Below, piece by piece: positions 1-6,447 of a stretch of 19,316 bases of DNA. The position numbers and the translations under genes are program-made. The notes below the pieces were generated by a model. It made no database searches. It was not told the origin of the DNA and worked only from the letters and a program-made list of their open reading frames with translations. The DNA lies in the NCBI GenBank assembly GCA_004283105.1, contig SHLN01000014.1, positions 1 through 19,316 of the forward strand. Reading direction: 5' to 3'. Numbering within the stretch: the first letter of the stretch is position 1; the number at the start of each line of letters is the position of its first letter. This stretch comes from Acidimicrobiia bacterium. Its GTDB lineage: Bacteria; Actinomycetota; Acidimicrobiia; Spongiisociales; SHLN01.

Positions 1-10
1 TGCTGGTTGC

Positions 11-45
11 GAGGGACGAGGGACGAGGGACGAAAGACGAGGGAC
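11..45. repeat. Heptamer tandem repeat (GAGGGAC, 5 units) upstream of purN
   Basis: Five head-to-tail 7-bp units are readable: three GAGGGAC, one GAAAGAC and one more GAGGGAC. The array ends about 45 bp before the purN start. The same unit, in the opposite orientation and also five copies long, follows purH at 2225-2259, so the gene is bracketed by inverted arrays. The repeat is open in the purN frame, but reading it as protein gives low-complexity Arg/Asp/Glu sequence unlike PurN, so it is treated as noncoding. Confidence 0.85.
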
Positions 46-78
46 GGGGACTCCGGCGGAGGGCTCACTTCCGCTCCC

Positions 79-84
79 TATCCT
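79..84 (+). promoter_or_regulatory. Predicted -10 box TATCCT for leaderless purN-purH
   Basis: TATCCT is followed by exactly six bases and then the purN ATG at 91. This TANNNT-N6-start layout recurs at most non-operon-internal genes in the window and puts transcription start at or next to the start codon. No convincing -35 hexamer is visible. It supports 91 as the true start over upstream in-frame codons. Confidence 0.5.
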
Positions 85-90
85 CGCGGC

Positions 91-2220
91 ATGGCTCGGG
101 TTCCAATTGCCGTGCTCATCTCGGGGCGGGGCTCCAACTTGCGGCGGCTGCTCGAGATGCAATCGCAGTCCGCCTACGACATCGTTCTCGTGCTCGCCGA
201 CCGCGATGCTGCCGGTCTTGAATGGGCCGAGACCCATGACATCCCCACCCGGATCGTTCGCTGGCGAGATCATCCGGACCGCGCTGCATTCACCGCCGCC
301 ATCTGTGGTGAGGTTGAGGCGTTCGGCTGTGAGTTCGTCGTGTTGGCCGGTTTCATGCGGATCCTCGCTCCGGTCGCCATCGAGCGATTTCCAGAGCGGA
401 TCATCAACATCCACCCGTCCCTACTTCCTGCGTTTCCGGGCGCGCACGCGGTCGAGGATGCGCTTGCCGCCGGGGTGAGCGAGACGGGAGTCACCGTGCA
501 TGTGGTGGTAGAGGATGTAGATGCCGGTCCGATCCTGGCGCAGCGATCCGTCCCGATCCATCCCGACGACGACGCCGACCGCTTGCACGCCCGCATTCAG
601 GAGCAAGAGCACTCGCTGTACCCGGCGGTCATCGACGACCTTGCCCGCCAGACCCTCGATGAGAGAGTCTCCGACACTGAAGGAGAGAGCATGAGCGATC
701 GGATTCCCATCAAGCGAGCCTTGCTGTCGGTCTCCGACAAGACCGGCCTGGCGGATCTCGGGGCGGCGTTGGCGGCCGCGGGAGTTGAGATCATCGCGTC
801 GGGGGGAACGAGTCGGGCGCTCCAGGAAGCCGGTGTGGATGTCGTGGCGGTCCCCGATGTGACGGGTGCGCCCGAGATGCTGGGTGGCCGCGTCAAGACG
901 CTCCACCCCAAGATCCACGGTGCCATCCTTGCCGACACCAGTCAGGCCGGCCATGTTGTCGACCTGAACGATCAGGGCATCGTTGCGATCGATCTCGTCG
1001 TGTGCAACCTCTATCCCTTTGAGGCGACGGTTGCGGCGGGCAAGCCCGCAGATGAGGTCGTCGAGAATATCGATATCGGTGGGCCAGCCATGATCCGGGC
1101 CGCCGCCAAGAATCACGCTCGTGTGGCCGTCGTAACGAGCCCGGAGTCCTATCCGGTGGTGCTCGGCGCCCTTGCCGACGGTGGCACGACCATGTACGAA
1201 CGCCGTCGGCTCGCCACTGAGGCATTTGCCCACACGGGGCGGTACGACAGCCTCATCCATGGCTGGTTGAGCCAGGATGAGCTGCTGCCCGAAACCCGCC
1301 TCATGGCGCTCGAACGGGTCGGCGGACTGCGCTACGGCGAGAACCCACATCAAGAAGCAGCTCTGTACCGGCAGGCCGGCGCAGACGGCTGGGCGTTCGG
1401 CCTCACCCAGTTGCAGGGCAAGGAGCTCTCGTTCAACAACTACGCAGATACCGAGTCGGCGTGGGATCTCGTGCAGAGACTGTCCACACCCGGTTGCGTG
1501 GTCGTCAAGCACATGAATCCGTGCGGGGTGGCGACGCGCGGCACACTCCATGCGGCGTTCGTGGCCGCCCGCGATTGTGACCCGCTGTCGGCCTTCGGGG
1601 GAGTGGTGGCTGTGAACGAGCGGCTCGACGAGGCGACGGCCAAAGAGATGTCCGAGATGTTTCTCGAAGTCATCATCTGTCCGGAGGTGACCGACGAGGC
1701 CGCCGCCGTGCTCGGGGCCAAGAAGAACCTACGAGTGTTGGTGGCACCACCGCCCGCCGGAGCGCGTGTGGAGCTGCGTCAGATCGACGGCGGTGCCCTC
1801 ATTCAGGAGACCGACCCCAGGGTCACCGTCGAAGACGATTGGACCGTGGTGTCGGAGGCGCAGCCCGGCGGGGCGATGCTCGATGAGCTCCGCCTCGCCT
1901 GGACGGTGACGGCTCACTGCAAATCCAACAGCATCGTGATCGTGAAGGAAGGCGCAGCCGTCGGCATCGGGGTCGGTGATCAGAGCCGGGTCGGCGCCGC
2001 CGAACGGGCCGTCCGCCAGGCCGGTGATAGGACGATCGGAGCGGTGGCTGCCAGCGAGGCCCTCATCCCATTCCGTGACGGGCCCGATGCGCTCGCCGAG
2101 GCCGGCGTGGTTGCCCTGGTGGAAACCGGTGGCTCCCGCAACGACCAGGAAGTCATCGACGCCGCCAACGAGCACGGGATGGTTCTGGTCTTCACCGGAA
2201 TGAGGCATTTCAGGCACTAG
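91..2220 (+). CDS. purN-purH: Fused phosphoribosylglycinamide formyltransferase / AICAR formyltransferase-IMP cyclohydrolase (PurN-PurH)
   Basis: A single 709-residue frame carries two folate-dependent purine enzymes. Residues 1-200 are PurN, which formylates GAR to FGAR: GRGSNL near 12-17, NIHPSLLP at 106-113 and the VEDVDAG loop, giving catalytic Asn106, His108 and Asp144 at the E. coli numbers. Residues 201-709 are PurH, which formylates AICAR and closes the ring to IMP. It has the MGS-like cyclohydrolase domain (LLSVSDKTGL, ASGGTS, GGRVKTLHPKIHG) and the transformylase domain (RYGENPHQ, VVKHMNPCG, CKSNSI). Both halves are near full family length. No stop separates them; the linker is about 16 polar residues. 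A good internal Shine-Dalgarno precedes Met201 (base 691), so free PurH may also be made. The ATG at 91 was chosen because homology begins there and a -10 box sits six bases upstream. A sequencing indel that hid a purN stop is the main alternative. Confidence 0.93.
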   Translation: MARVPIAVLISGRGSNLRRLLEMQSQSAYDIVLVLADRDAAGLEWAETHDIPTRIVRWRDHPDRAAFTAAICGEVEAFGCEFVVLAGFMRILAPVAIERFPERIINIHPSLLPAFPGAHAVEDALAAGVSETGVTVHVVVEDVDAGPILAQRSVPIHPDDDADRLHARIQEQEHSLYPAVIDDLARQTLDERVSDTEGESMSDRIPIKRALLSVSDKTGLADLGAALAAAGVEIIASGGTSRALQEAGVDVVAVPDVTGAPEMLGGRVKTLHPKIHGAILADTSQAGHVVDLNDQGIVAIDLVVCNLYPFEATVAAGKPADEVVENIDIGGPAMIRAAAKNHARVAVVTSPESYPVVLGALADGGTTMYERRRLATEAFAHTGRYDSLIHGWLSQDELLPETRLMALERVGGLRYGENPHQEAALYRQAGADGWAFGLTQLQGKELSFNNYADTESAWDLVQRLSTPGCVVVKHMNPCGVATRGTLHAAFVAARDCDPLSAFGGVVAVNERLDEATAKEMSEMFLEVIICPEVTDEAAAVLGAKKNLRVLVAPPPAGARVELRQIDGGALIQETDPRVTVEDDWTVVSEAQPGGAMLDELRLAWTVTAHCKSNSIVIVKEGAAVGIGVGDQSRVGAAERAVRQAGDRTIGAVAASEALIPFRDGPDALAEAGVVALVETGGSRNDQEVIDAANEHGMVLVFTGMRHFRH
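679..693 (+). promoter_or_regulatory. Internal ribosome binding site and ATG of the PurH part
   Basis: A purine-rich GAAGGAGAG at 679-687 stands just before an in-frame ATG at 691, exactly where PurH homology begins. This is the layout of a separate purH start, kept although the upstream purN frame reads through. It suggests either dual expression (fusion plus free PurH) or a recent or artefactual loss of the purN stop. Confidence 0.6.
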
Positions 2221-2224
2221 GAGC

Positions 2225-2259
2225 GTCCCTCGTCCCTCGTCCCTCGTCCTTCGTCCCTA
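2225..2259. repeat. Heptamer tandem repeat (GTCCCTC, 5 units) after purH
   Basis: Units are GTCCCTC three times, then GTCCTTC and GTCCCTA. The unit is the reverse complement of the GAGGGAC unit at 11-45. The array starts 5 bp after the purH stop. Confidence 0.85.
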
Positions 2260-2274
2260 GAAAGAACGCGAATC

Positions 2275-2302
2275 GCTGCTTGCTGCTCGCTGCTCGTCGC
2301 TC
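2275..2302. repeat. Heptamer tandem repeat (GCTGCTC, 4 units)
   Basis: Four 7-bp units are seen: GCTGCTT, GCTGCTC, GCTGCTC and GTCGCTC. It lies 15 bp after the GTCCCTC array and before the GTCGAA array, in the convergent gap between purH and the transporter gene. The unit sequence differs from its neighbours although the period is again seven. Confidence 0.7.
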
Positions 2303-2328
2303 GCCCGCAAGCACGCTGGTAGCGCTTT

Positions 2329-2376
2329 GTCGAAGTCGAAGTCGAAGTCGAAGTCGAAGTCGAAGTCGAAGTCGAA
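2329..2376. repeat. Hexamer tandem repeat (GTCGAA, 8 perfect units)
   Basis: Eight identical GTCGAA copies occupy 48 bp with no mismatch, which suggests recent slippage or active maintenance. A hexamer period keeps any reading frame open, so it yields Ser-Lys or Ser-Thr dipeptide runs on paper; no flanking sequence supports a protein. Confidence 0.9.
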
Positions 2377-2378
2377 AT

Positions 2379-2427
2379 GCTTGCCACGAGCTGCGGAGCA
2401 GCTCGCAAGCAACGCCGCAGGCGTTGC
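2379..2427. repeat. Two adjacent hairpins (REP-like) abutting the transporter stop codon
   Basis: The first palindrome is GCTTGC, then a CAC bulge, GAGCTGC, a GGA loop, GCAGCTC and GCAAGC (2379-2410). The second is GCAACGCC, loop GCA, GGCGTTGC (2409-2427), sharing two bases with the first. Both have perfect GC-rich stems and 3-nt loops. They sit between two convergent stop codons and so could act as a two-way transcription barrier. No T-run follows, so a classical intrinsic terminator is not supported; a dispersed REP-like element is the other option. Confidence 0.6.
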
Positions 2428-3279
2428 CTACCCCACAAACAGCGCGGGTAGAAACGCGTCTTCGCCCAGCACCAGGAGGACGCCGACGAAGAGGCTGACG
2501 ACGGCGGTGGCGCCGGCCAGGCCGGTGTAGGCCCAGCTGCGACGATTGGCGGCGAGGAATCCGTAGGCGGCGCCGAGAGAGATGGCCGAATTGGCGAGGG
2601 CGAGGCCGACGAGAAACGCAATCAGCACGACGAGCCCGGCGACTGTTCCGCCGGCGTTCGCCGCGGCCAGGAAGACGAGGACCTGGGTTGGTGTCTCAGC
2701 ACCGATGCCGTGCAGCATCCCCACCCCGACCGAAGTGGCCGGGGTGTAGTCGGTGAACGGCTCATGGGCCGGATCGTGAACGTGATGGTGGCTGTGGCGC
2801 GGGAGCCGACCCTCGGGGGCGGCGTCGTCGCCGTCGTGATGGAACGTCGCGAGAGCGCTGTGAGGGTGAGCATGGCTGACCGGGTCCGCCGACGTGGGGG
2901 CCAGCCGGGAACGAACCCAGATGTAGGCCCGCCGGACCCCACTCAGCACGAGCATCCAGCGGCTGCGAAGCGGAACCGTTCCCCGGTACCGGATGAGGGT
3001 GTAGGCGACGTAGAGGCCGAGGATGATGAGCGTCCATCCCACGACGATTCCCATGAACGCATCGGCCCAGCCGGGCAGGTTGCGGCCGGTGGCGATGGCA
3101 ATGGCTCCGATCACGAACACCACCAGGGCGTGCCCGGCGACGTAGAGCGAGCTCATGATGACCCCGCGTCGTGGCGACTCCTGGGTGGCTGCAATGTCAC
3201 TGATGGCAGCGAGATGGTCCCAGTCGACGCCGTGGCGAAGCCCCAGGAGGAACGCGGATGCGATGAGTCCGAGTGTGAT
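2428..3279 (-). CDS. NiCoT-like nickel/cobalt transporter family membrane protein, noncanonical start
   Basis: From residue 1 at 3279 the 283-residue product is an integral membrane protein. It carries the HX4DH signature of the HoxN/NicO nickel-cobalt permease family (His16, Asp21, His22, in RHGVDWDH). Hydrophobic helices lie near 43-64, 73-95, 200-240 and 250-272, with a conserved-looking GMLHGIGAETPTQ segment near 187-199. A cytoplasmic-type loop at about 135-172 holds eleven His plus several Asp/Glu, suited to metal binding. It probably moves Ni2+ or Co2+; the metal cannot be read from sequence. No in-frame ATG, GTG or TTG lies close upstream of the motif. An ATC at 3279, eight bases after AAAGGGA, is the best-placed start. 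The next upstream in-frame start codon lies well inside the divergent lipoprotein gene. The open frame further up is low-complexity and antisense to that gene. An assembly error at the start codon is possible. Confidence 0.75.
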   Translation of the reverse strand: MTLGLIASAFLLGLRHGVDWDHLAAISDIAATQESPRRGVIMSSLYVAGHALVVFVIGAIAIATGRNLPGWADAFMGIVVGWTLIILGLYVAYTLIRYRGTVPLRSRWMLVLSGVRRAYIWVRSRLAPTSADPVSHAHPHSALATFHHDGDDAAPEGRLPRHSHHHVHDPAHEPFTDYTPATSVGVGMLHGIGAETPTQVLVFLAAANAGGTVAGLVVLIAFLVGLALANSAISLGAAYGFLAANRRSWAYTGLAGATAVVSLFVGVLLVLGEDAFLPALFVG

Positions 3280-3307
3280 GTCTGTCTTCCCTTTGGATGT
3301 TCGGTCG

Positions 3308-3313
3308 AGCGTA
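3308..3313 (-). promoter_or_regulatory. Possible -10 box TACGCT for the transporter gene
   Basis: On the - strand TACGCT would place transcription start near 3301. That leaves a leader of roughly 22 nt containing AAAGGGA before the ATC at 3279. Unlike the neighbouring genes, this one would have a leader with a ribosome binding site. The match is only to the TANNNT pattern, with no -35 box, so support is weak. Confidence 0.25.
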
Positions 3314-3353
3314 CCCCGCTCGGCTGCCTGCCGTGCCTCACCACGGGTCCGAA

Positions 3354-3359
3354 TAGGCT
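3354..3359 (+). promoter_or_regulatory. Predicted -10 box TAGGCT, leaderless start of propeller lipoprotein
   Basis: TAGGCT, six bases, then ATG at 3366. The same hexamer and spacing precede the ferredoxin-cyclase gene at 13661. No -35 match is visible. Confidence 0.5.
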
Positions 3360-3365
3360 CTGCGG

Positions 3366-4772
3366 ATGGTGCACACGCGGATTGCCCGGCTCGGGTTGGT
3401 GGCGACGCTCGCTCTGGCCGGGTGTGTGACCGGGGGTGACGGAAGCTCGGATCTTCGGGCGACGGTGGCGGAGTCATCCACCTCGACGTTGCCGACCACC
3501 ACGACCAGCACCGTGCCTCCCACCACGACGAGCACAACCACCACGACAACCACCATCCCGGCGCCGCGTGAGTTGACGATTGAGGTCGAGCCGGTCGCCG
3601 CCTCGCTGGAGGTGACCGATGCCACCGGCAGCGCCTACGTGGGCCCGGCTCCGTTCACCGGTCCGGTCGCCGGTGCGGTGGAACTCGTGGTGAAGGCACC
3701 CGGGTTCGAAACCGAGACCATCGTGCTGGGAGCAGAGGAGACGAGCGTCACCCCCTGGCTGGACAAGAGCGGCCAGGTGCTCGACAAACTCCTTGAGTTC
3801 GACACCGGTCCGGCCCCCAAACAGGTGGCGTTCCGGCCGGGCCACGACGAATTGTGGGTCACGCTCCTGGCCGGCCGCGGCTTCGAGGTCTACGACCCCG
3901 CTTCAGGCCGGCAAATCGCGGCGGTTGATCTCCCCAAGGCCGGCTCGGTCGAAGTCATCTTCAATCGCACCGGGACGCGTGCCTACATCAGCCAGATGGA
4001 GACGGCATCGGTATACGAGATCGACGCCGAAACGAAGGAAGTGCTCCGCCAGATATCGACCGGAGGTGTGTGGACCAAGGTAATGGTCCTTTCGCCCGAC
4101 GAGCAGACCCTGTGGGCCTCAAATTGGGTGAGCAACGATGTGAGCGAAATCGACCTGGCGACCGGCGAGGTCCGGCGCAAGCTGAGCACCGTCCGGACCC
4201 CGCGAGGCCTCTTCGTGACACCGGACGGAGCCAAGCTTTATGTGGCCGGCTTTGCCTCCGGTGAGCTGCAAGTCTTCGATCTCGCCACCGGCGAGGGAAC
4301 CGTGCTGCACCGCACCGGCGGAGCTATGCGTCATCTGGTGGGCAGCCCGGATGGATCAATCGTCTATGGCTCGGAGATGGCGTTGGACACGATCGTCGCA
4401 ACCGATACCGCCACCGACGAGGTGACGAATCTCGCGGTTGTTGATCGTCTTCCCAACACGATCGACGTGAGTCCGGACGGCCGCCTCCTGTTCGTTTCCA
4501 ATCGGGGCCGCAACAACCCCGAGACCTACTACCGCCCCGGGCCGGAATGGGGCACGGTGGTGGTGCTCGACACCGCCACCGGCGCCTACCTCGACGCCAT
4601 CGTCGGTGGCAACCAGACGACCGGCCTCGATGTTTCGCCTGATGGAACGCTCCTTGCCTTCTCCGATTTCCTCGACGACCGCATCGTGATCTACCGGATT
4701 CCCGGCTACGACCAGCTGCTGGCGGGTGGTGGTGGCCGCTGGGAGGCCCACGCCGCCGAGTTGGTCAAGTAG
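3366..4772 (+). CDS. Lipoprotein with Ser/Thr/Pro linker, PEGA-like domain and YVTN-type beta-propeller
   Basis: The 468-residue product begins with a lipoprotein signal peptide ending in LAGC, so Cys20 is the predicted lipidated residue and the protein is anchored outside the membrane. Residues 35-67 are a Thr/Ser/Pro-rich spacer typical of surface lipoproteins in actinobacteria. Residues 69-122 (IEVEPVAASLEV, APGFETET) resemble a PEGA domain. From about 148 onward there are six or so repeated units with SPDGxxLFVSN- and VxDxATG-like motifs, as in YVTN/NHL-type propellers: DPASGRQIA, DLATGEVRR, DLATGEGTV, DTATDEVTN, DTATGAYLD. No catalytic residues are recognised; a binding or scaffold role is likely. 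It is divergent from the metal transporter across 86 bp, which permits but does not prove co-regulation. Confidence 0.8.
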   Translation: MVHTRIARLGLVATLALAGCVTGGDGSSDLRATVAESSTSTLPTTTTSTVPPTTTSTTTTTTTIPAPRELTIEVEPVAASLEVTDATGSAYVGPAPFTGPVAGAVELVVKAPGFETETIVLGAEETSVTPWLDKSGQVLDKLLEFDTGPAPKQVAFRPGHDELWVTLLAGRGFEVYDPASGRQIAAVDLPKAGSVEVIFNRTGTRAYISQMETASVYEIDAETKEVLRQISTGGVWTKVMVLSPDEQTLWASNWVSNDVSEIDLATGEVRRKLSTVRTPRGLFVTPDGAKLYVAGFASGELQVFDLATGEGTVLHRTGGAMRHLVGSPDGSIVYGSEMALDTIVATDTATDEVTNLAVVDRLPNTIDVSPDGRLLFVSNRGRNNPETYYRPGPEWGTVVVLDTATGAYLDAIVGGNQTTGLDVSPDGTLLAFSDFLDDRIVIYRIPGYDQLLAGGGGRWEAHAAELVK

Positions 4773-4792
4773 GACTGGATAGCGACGGCTCG

Positions 4793-4798
4793 TAGCAT
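4793..4798 (+). promoter_or_regulatory. Predicted -10 box TAGCAT of the broken methyltransferase gene
   Basis: TAGCAT, six bases, then ATG at 4805. The promoter layout is intact although the gene downstream is interrupted. Confidence 0.4.
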
Positions 4799-4804
4799 CG
4801 CGAG

Positions 4805-5429
4805 ATGCTGCCCTCTACCCGCAAGCTCTGGTCCGACCAGAACCGCCATGACGGCGACCGGATGCGCCTCTTCACGGCCGTCTGGACGGCGGTGGGGGGA
4901 GAGACAATGCTCTACCCGGGTTCGTTTGTTGACGTGGCACCTTCCGTTGTCTAACCGACGGTCACATATGTCGACATGGACAAGCGGACCCCCGGGTTCT
5001 TTGCCGACCAGGACGGAATCCTCGAGATCGTCGTAGCGTCGGGTGGATCACCGAGCGCCGAATTCCGGTTCATCCACGCCGACTACCGGGACGAGCTCGA
5101 CCTGCCCGCCGCGTCGTTCGACCTGCTCGTCTCGTTGTACGCGGGGTTCGTGTCCGAGCACTGCACCGACTATCTCAAGGTCGGCGGCACGCTCCTCGTG
5201 AATCCCAGTCACGGCGACGTGGCCATGGCGTCGATCGATCCTCGATACGAGCTGTCCGGTGTGGTGACCTCGCGCGCCTGCCGATTACCGGGTACGGACC
5301 GGGAACCTCAGCACGTATCTCGTCCCCAAAACCCCGGTCGATGTCACCCCGGCCATGCTCCATGACCGGGGGAGAGGTGTTGCCTACACGAAATCTCCGT
5401 ACGCCTACCTGTTCTCCCGCATCGTCTAG
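4805..5429 (+). pseudogene. Disrupted class I SAM-dependent methyltransferase-like gene
   Basis: A gene of about 208 codons is broken twice. From the ATG at 4805 the frame reads MLPSTRKLWSDQNRHDGDR and on to YPGSFVDVAPSVV, then hits TAA at 4952-4954. The same frame resumes at once with PTVTYVDMDKRTPGFF and runs to about 5279. There a net one-base gain shifts it, and the C-terminal part continues in the next frame as ADYRVRTGNLSTYLVP and YTKSPYAYLFSRIV, to TAG at 5427-5429. The reconstructed product looks like a small Rossmann-type methyltransferase, with YVDMD and IHADYRDELDLP followed by FDLLVSLYAGFVSE. The methyltransferase assignment is moderate. Two lesions in 625 bp favour true decay, but two assembly errors are possible. 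The end is convergent with purM, 10 bp away. Confidence 0.7.
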
Positions 5430-5439
5430 GGCGGCAGGG

Positions 5440-6447
5440 TCAGGATTTTATGGCAACCGCTTCGCCTTCGACGATGTCCCCGATGTGATGGGCCGCATGG
5501 CCGTGCTCGTTGAGAGCGCAGATCAGGTCGGTGACCCTTCCGGCTTCGGCGATGAGGGCGAAACCGATGCCCATATTGAACGTGGCGAACATCTCCGCCG
5601 GGTCGATCCTGCCGTGGTCGCTGATGAGGTTGAAGATCGGCGCCGGCTCCCAGCGGGCGGGATCTATGCGGGCGGTCAGGCCGTGCGGCAGGGCGCGGGG
5701 CAGATTGCCCGGCAAGCCGCCGCCGGTAACGTGCACCATTCCCGAGACCGGGACCTGACGAGTTGCCGCCAGTACGGCCGGGGCGTACACGACCGACGGC
5801 TCGAGCAAGACCTCGCCGAGCGACGAGCCGAGCGCCGGGCGCTGATAGTCAGACTCGTTGAACAGGGAACGCACGAGTGAGAATCCGTTCGAGCGAAGAT
5901 TTGGGCTCACTATCCCGACAACGGCATGTCCCGCCATCACCTGCCCGGGATCGACCATGGCGCTGCGTTCGACGACGCCGAGGGCCGCGCCGGCCAGGTC
6001 GAACTGGCTCGGTTCCATCACCCCGGGGTGGACGGCGGTTTCGCCACCCAGCAACGCGCAACCGGCCAGCCGGCACGCATCGGCCACCGATGCCACGAGT
6101 GCCTCGTCGCGAACGGTATCGAGAGCGCCGACGGCCAGGTAGTCGGTGAACCCGAGCGGGGCGGCGCCCGAAGCGGCCAGGTCGTCGACACACATGGCGA
6201 CGAGATCATTGCCGATGCCGTCGAAGCGGCCGAGCAGCCGAGCGATCTCGGCCTTCGTGCCGACCCCATCGGTCGTCATCATGAGTACCGGCTCGTCGTA
6301 TCCGGCCGGGATGGTGAGCCCGGCGGCGAATCCACCGAACGTGCCCACCACGTTGTCGCCCCAGGTAGCGGTCACCCGCGCGGAAATCGACTCGGTGAAC
6401 CGGTCGGCTGCGGCGACATCCACTCCTGCCTCCGAGTACGTGCTCAC
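5440..6447 (-). CDS. purM: Phosphoribosylformylglycinamidine cyclo-ligase (AIR synthetase)
   Basis: The 335-residue product closes FGAM to AIR using ATP, step five of purine synthesis. It shows the PurM signatures: TTDGVGTK at 58-65, GNDLVAMCVDDL at 79-90, GFTDYLAVG, LLGGETA, and HVTGGGLPGN near 240 in the C-terminal domain. The length is normal for the family. The GTG at 6447 overlaps the purF stop as GTGA, and GGAG lies five bases before it inside purF, so translation is probably coupled. It is the last gene of the - strand purine cluster; no terminator hairpin was seen in the 10 bp before the convergent pseudogene. Confidence 0.97.
   Translation of the reverse strand: MSTYSEAGVDVAAADRFTESISARVTATWGDNVVGTFGGFAAGLTIPAGYDEPVLMMTTDGVGTKAEIARLLGRFDGIGNDLVAMCVDDLAASGAAPLGFTDYLAVGALDTVRDEALVASVADACRLAGCALLGGETAVHPGVMEPSQFDLAGAALGVVERSAMVDPGQVMAGHAVVGIVSPNLRSNGFSLVRSLFNESDYQRPALGSSLGEVLLEPSVVYAPAVLAATRQVPVSGMVHVTGGGLPGNLPRALPHGLTARIDPARWEPAPIFNLISDHGRIDPAEMFATFNMGIGFALIAEAGRVTDLICALNEHGHAAHHIGDIVEGEAVAIKS

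Noticed and set aside
7..90. Upstream extension of purN
   Set aside because: The added residues are a translation of the GAGGGAC repeat; PurN homology and the -10 box both point to 91.
421..1551. 376-codon open frame on the - strand
   Set aside because: It is antisense to purN-purH, reads as low-complexity and has no recognisable domain. Long shadow frames are expected in GC-rich coding DNA.
2225..2376. CRISPR array
   Set aside because: Units are 6-7 bp, directly adjacent with no spacers, and there are no cas genes.
2379..2427. Intrinsic transcription terminator
   Set aside because: Stable stems are present but no T-run follows on either strand, so it was recorded as hairpins/REP-like instead.
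2280..2530. Short open frames with Ser-Lys or Arg-Ser repeats
   Set aside because: They only translate the GTCGAA hexamer, which cannot create stops; no other support for a protein.
2710..3429. 239-codon open frame on the + strand
   Set aside because: Antisense to the metal transporter with its HX4DH motif and membrane helices; the + frame has no domain and crosses into the lipoprotein start.
5341..5880. Open frame on the + strand across the pseudogene end and purM
   Set aside because: Mostly antisense to purM with no domain; the true gene ends are purM at 5440 and the pseudogene at 5429.
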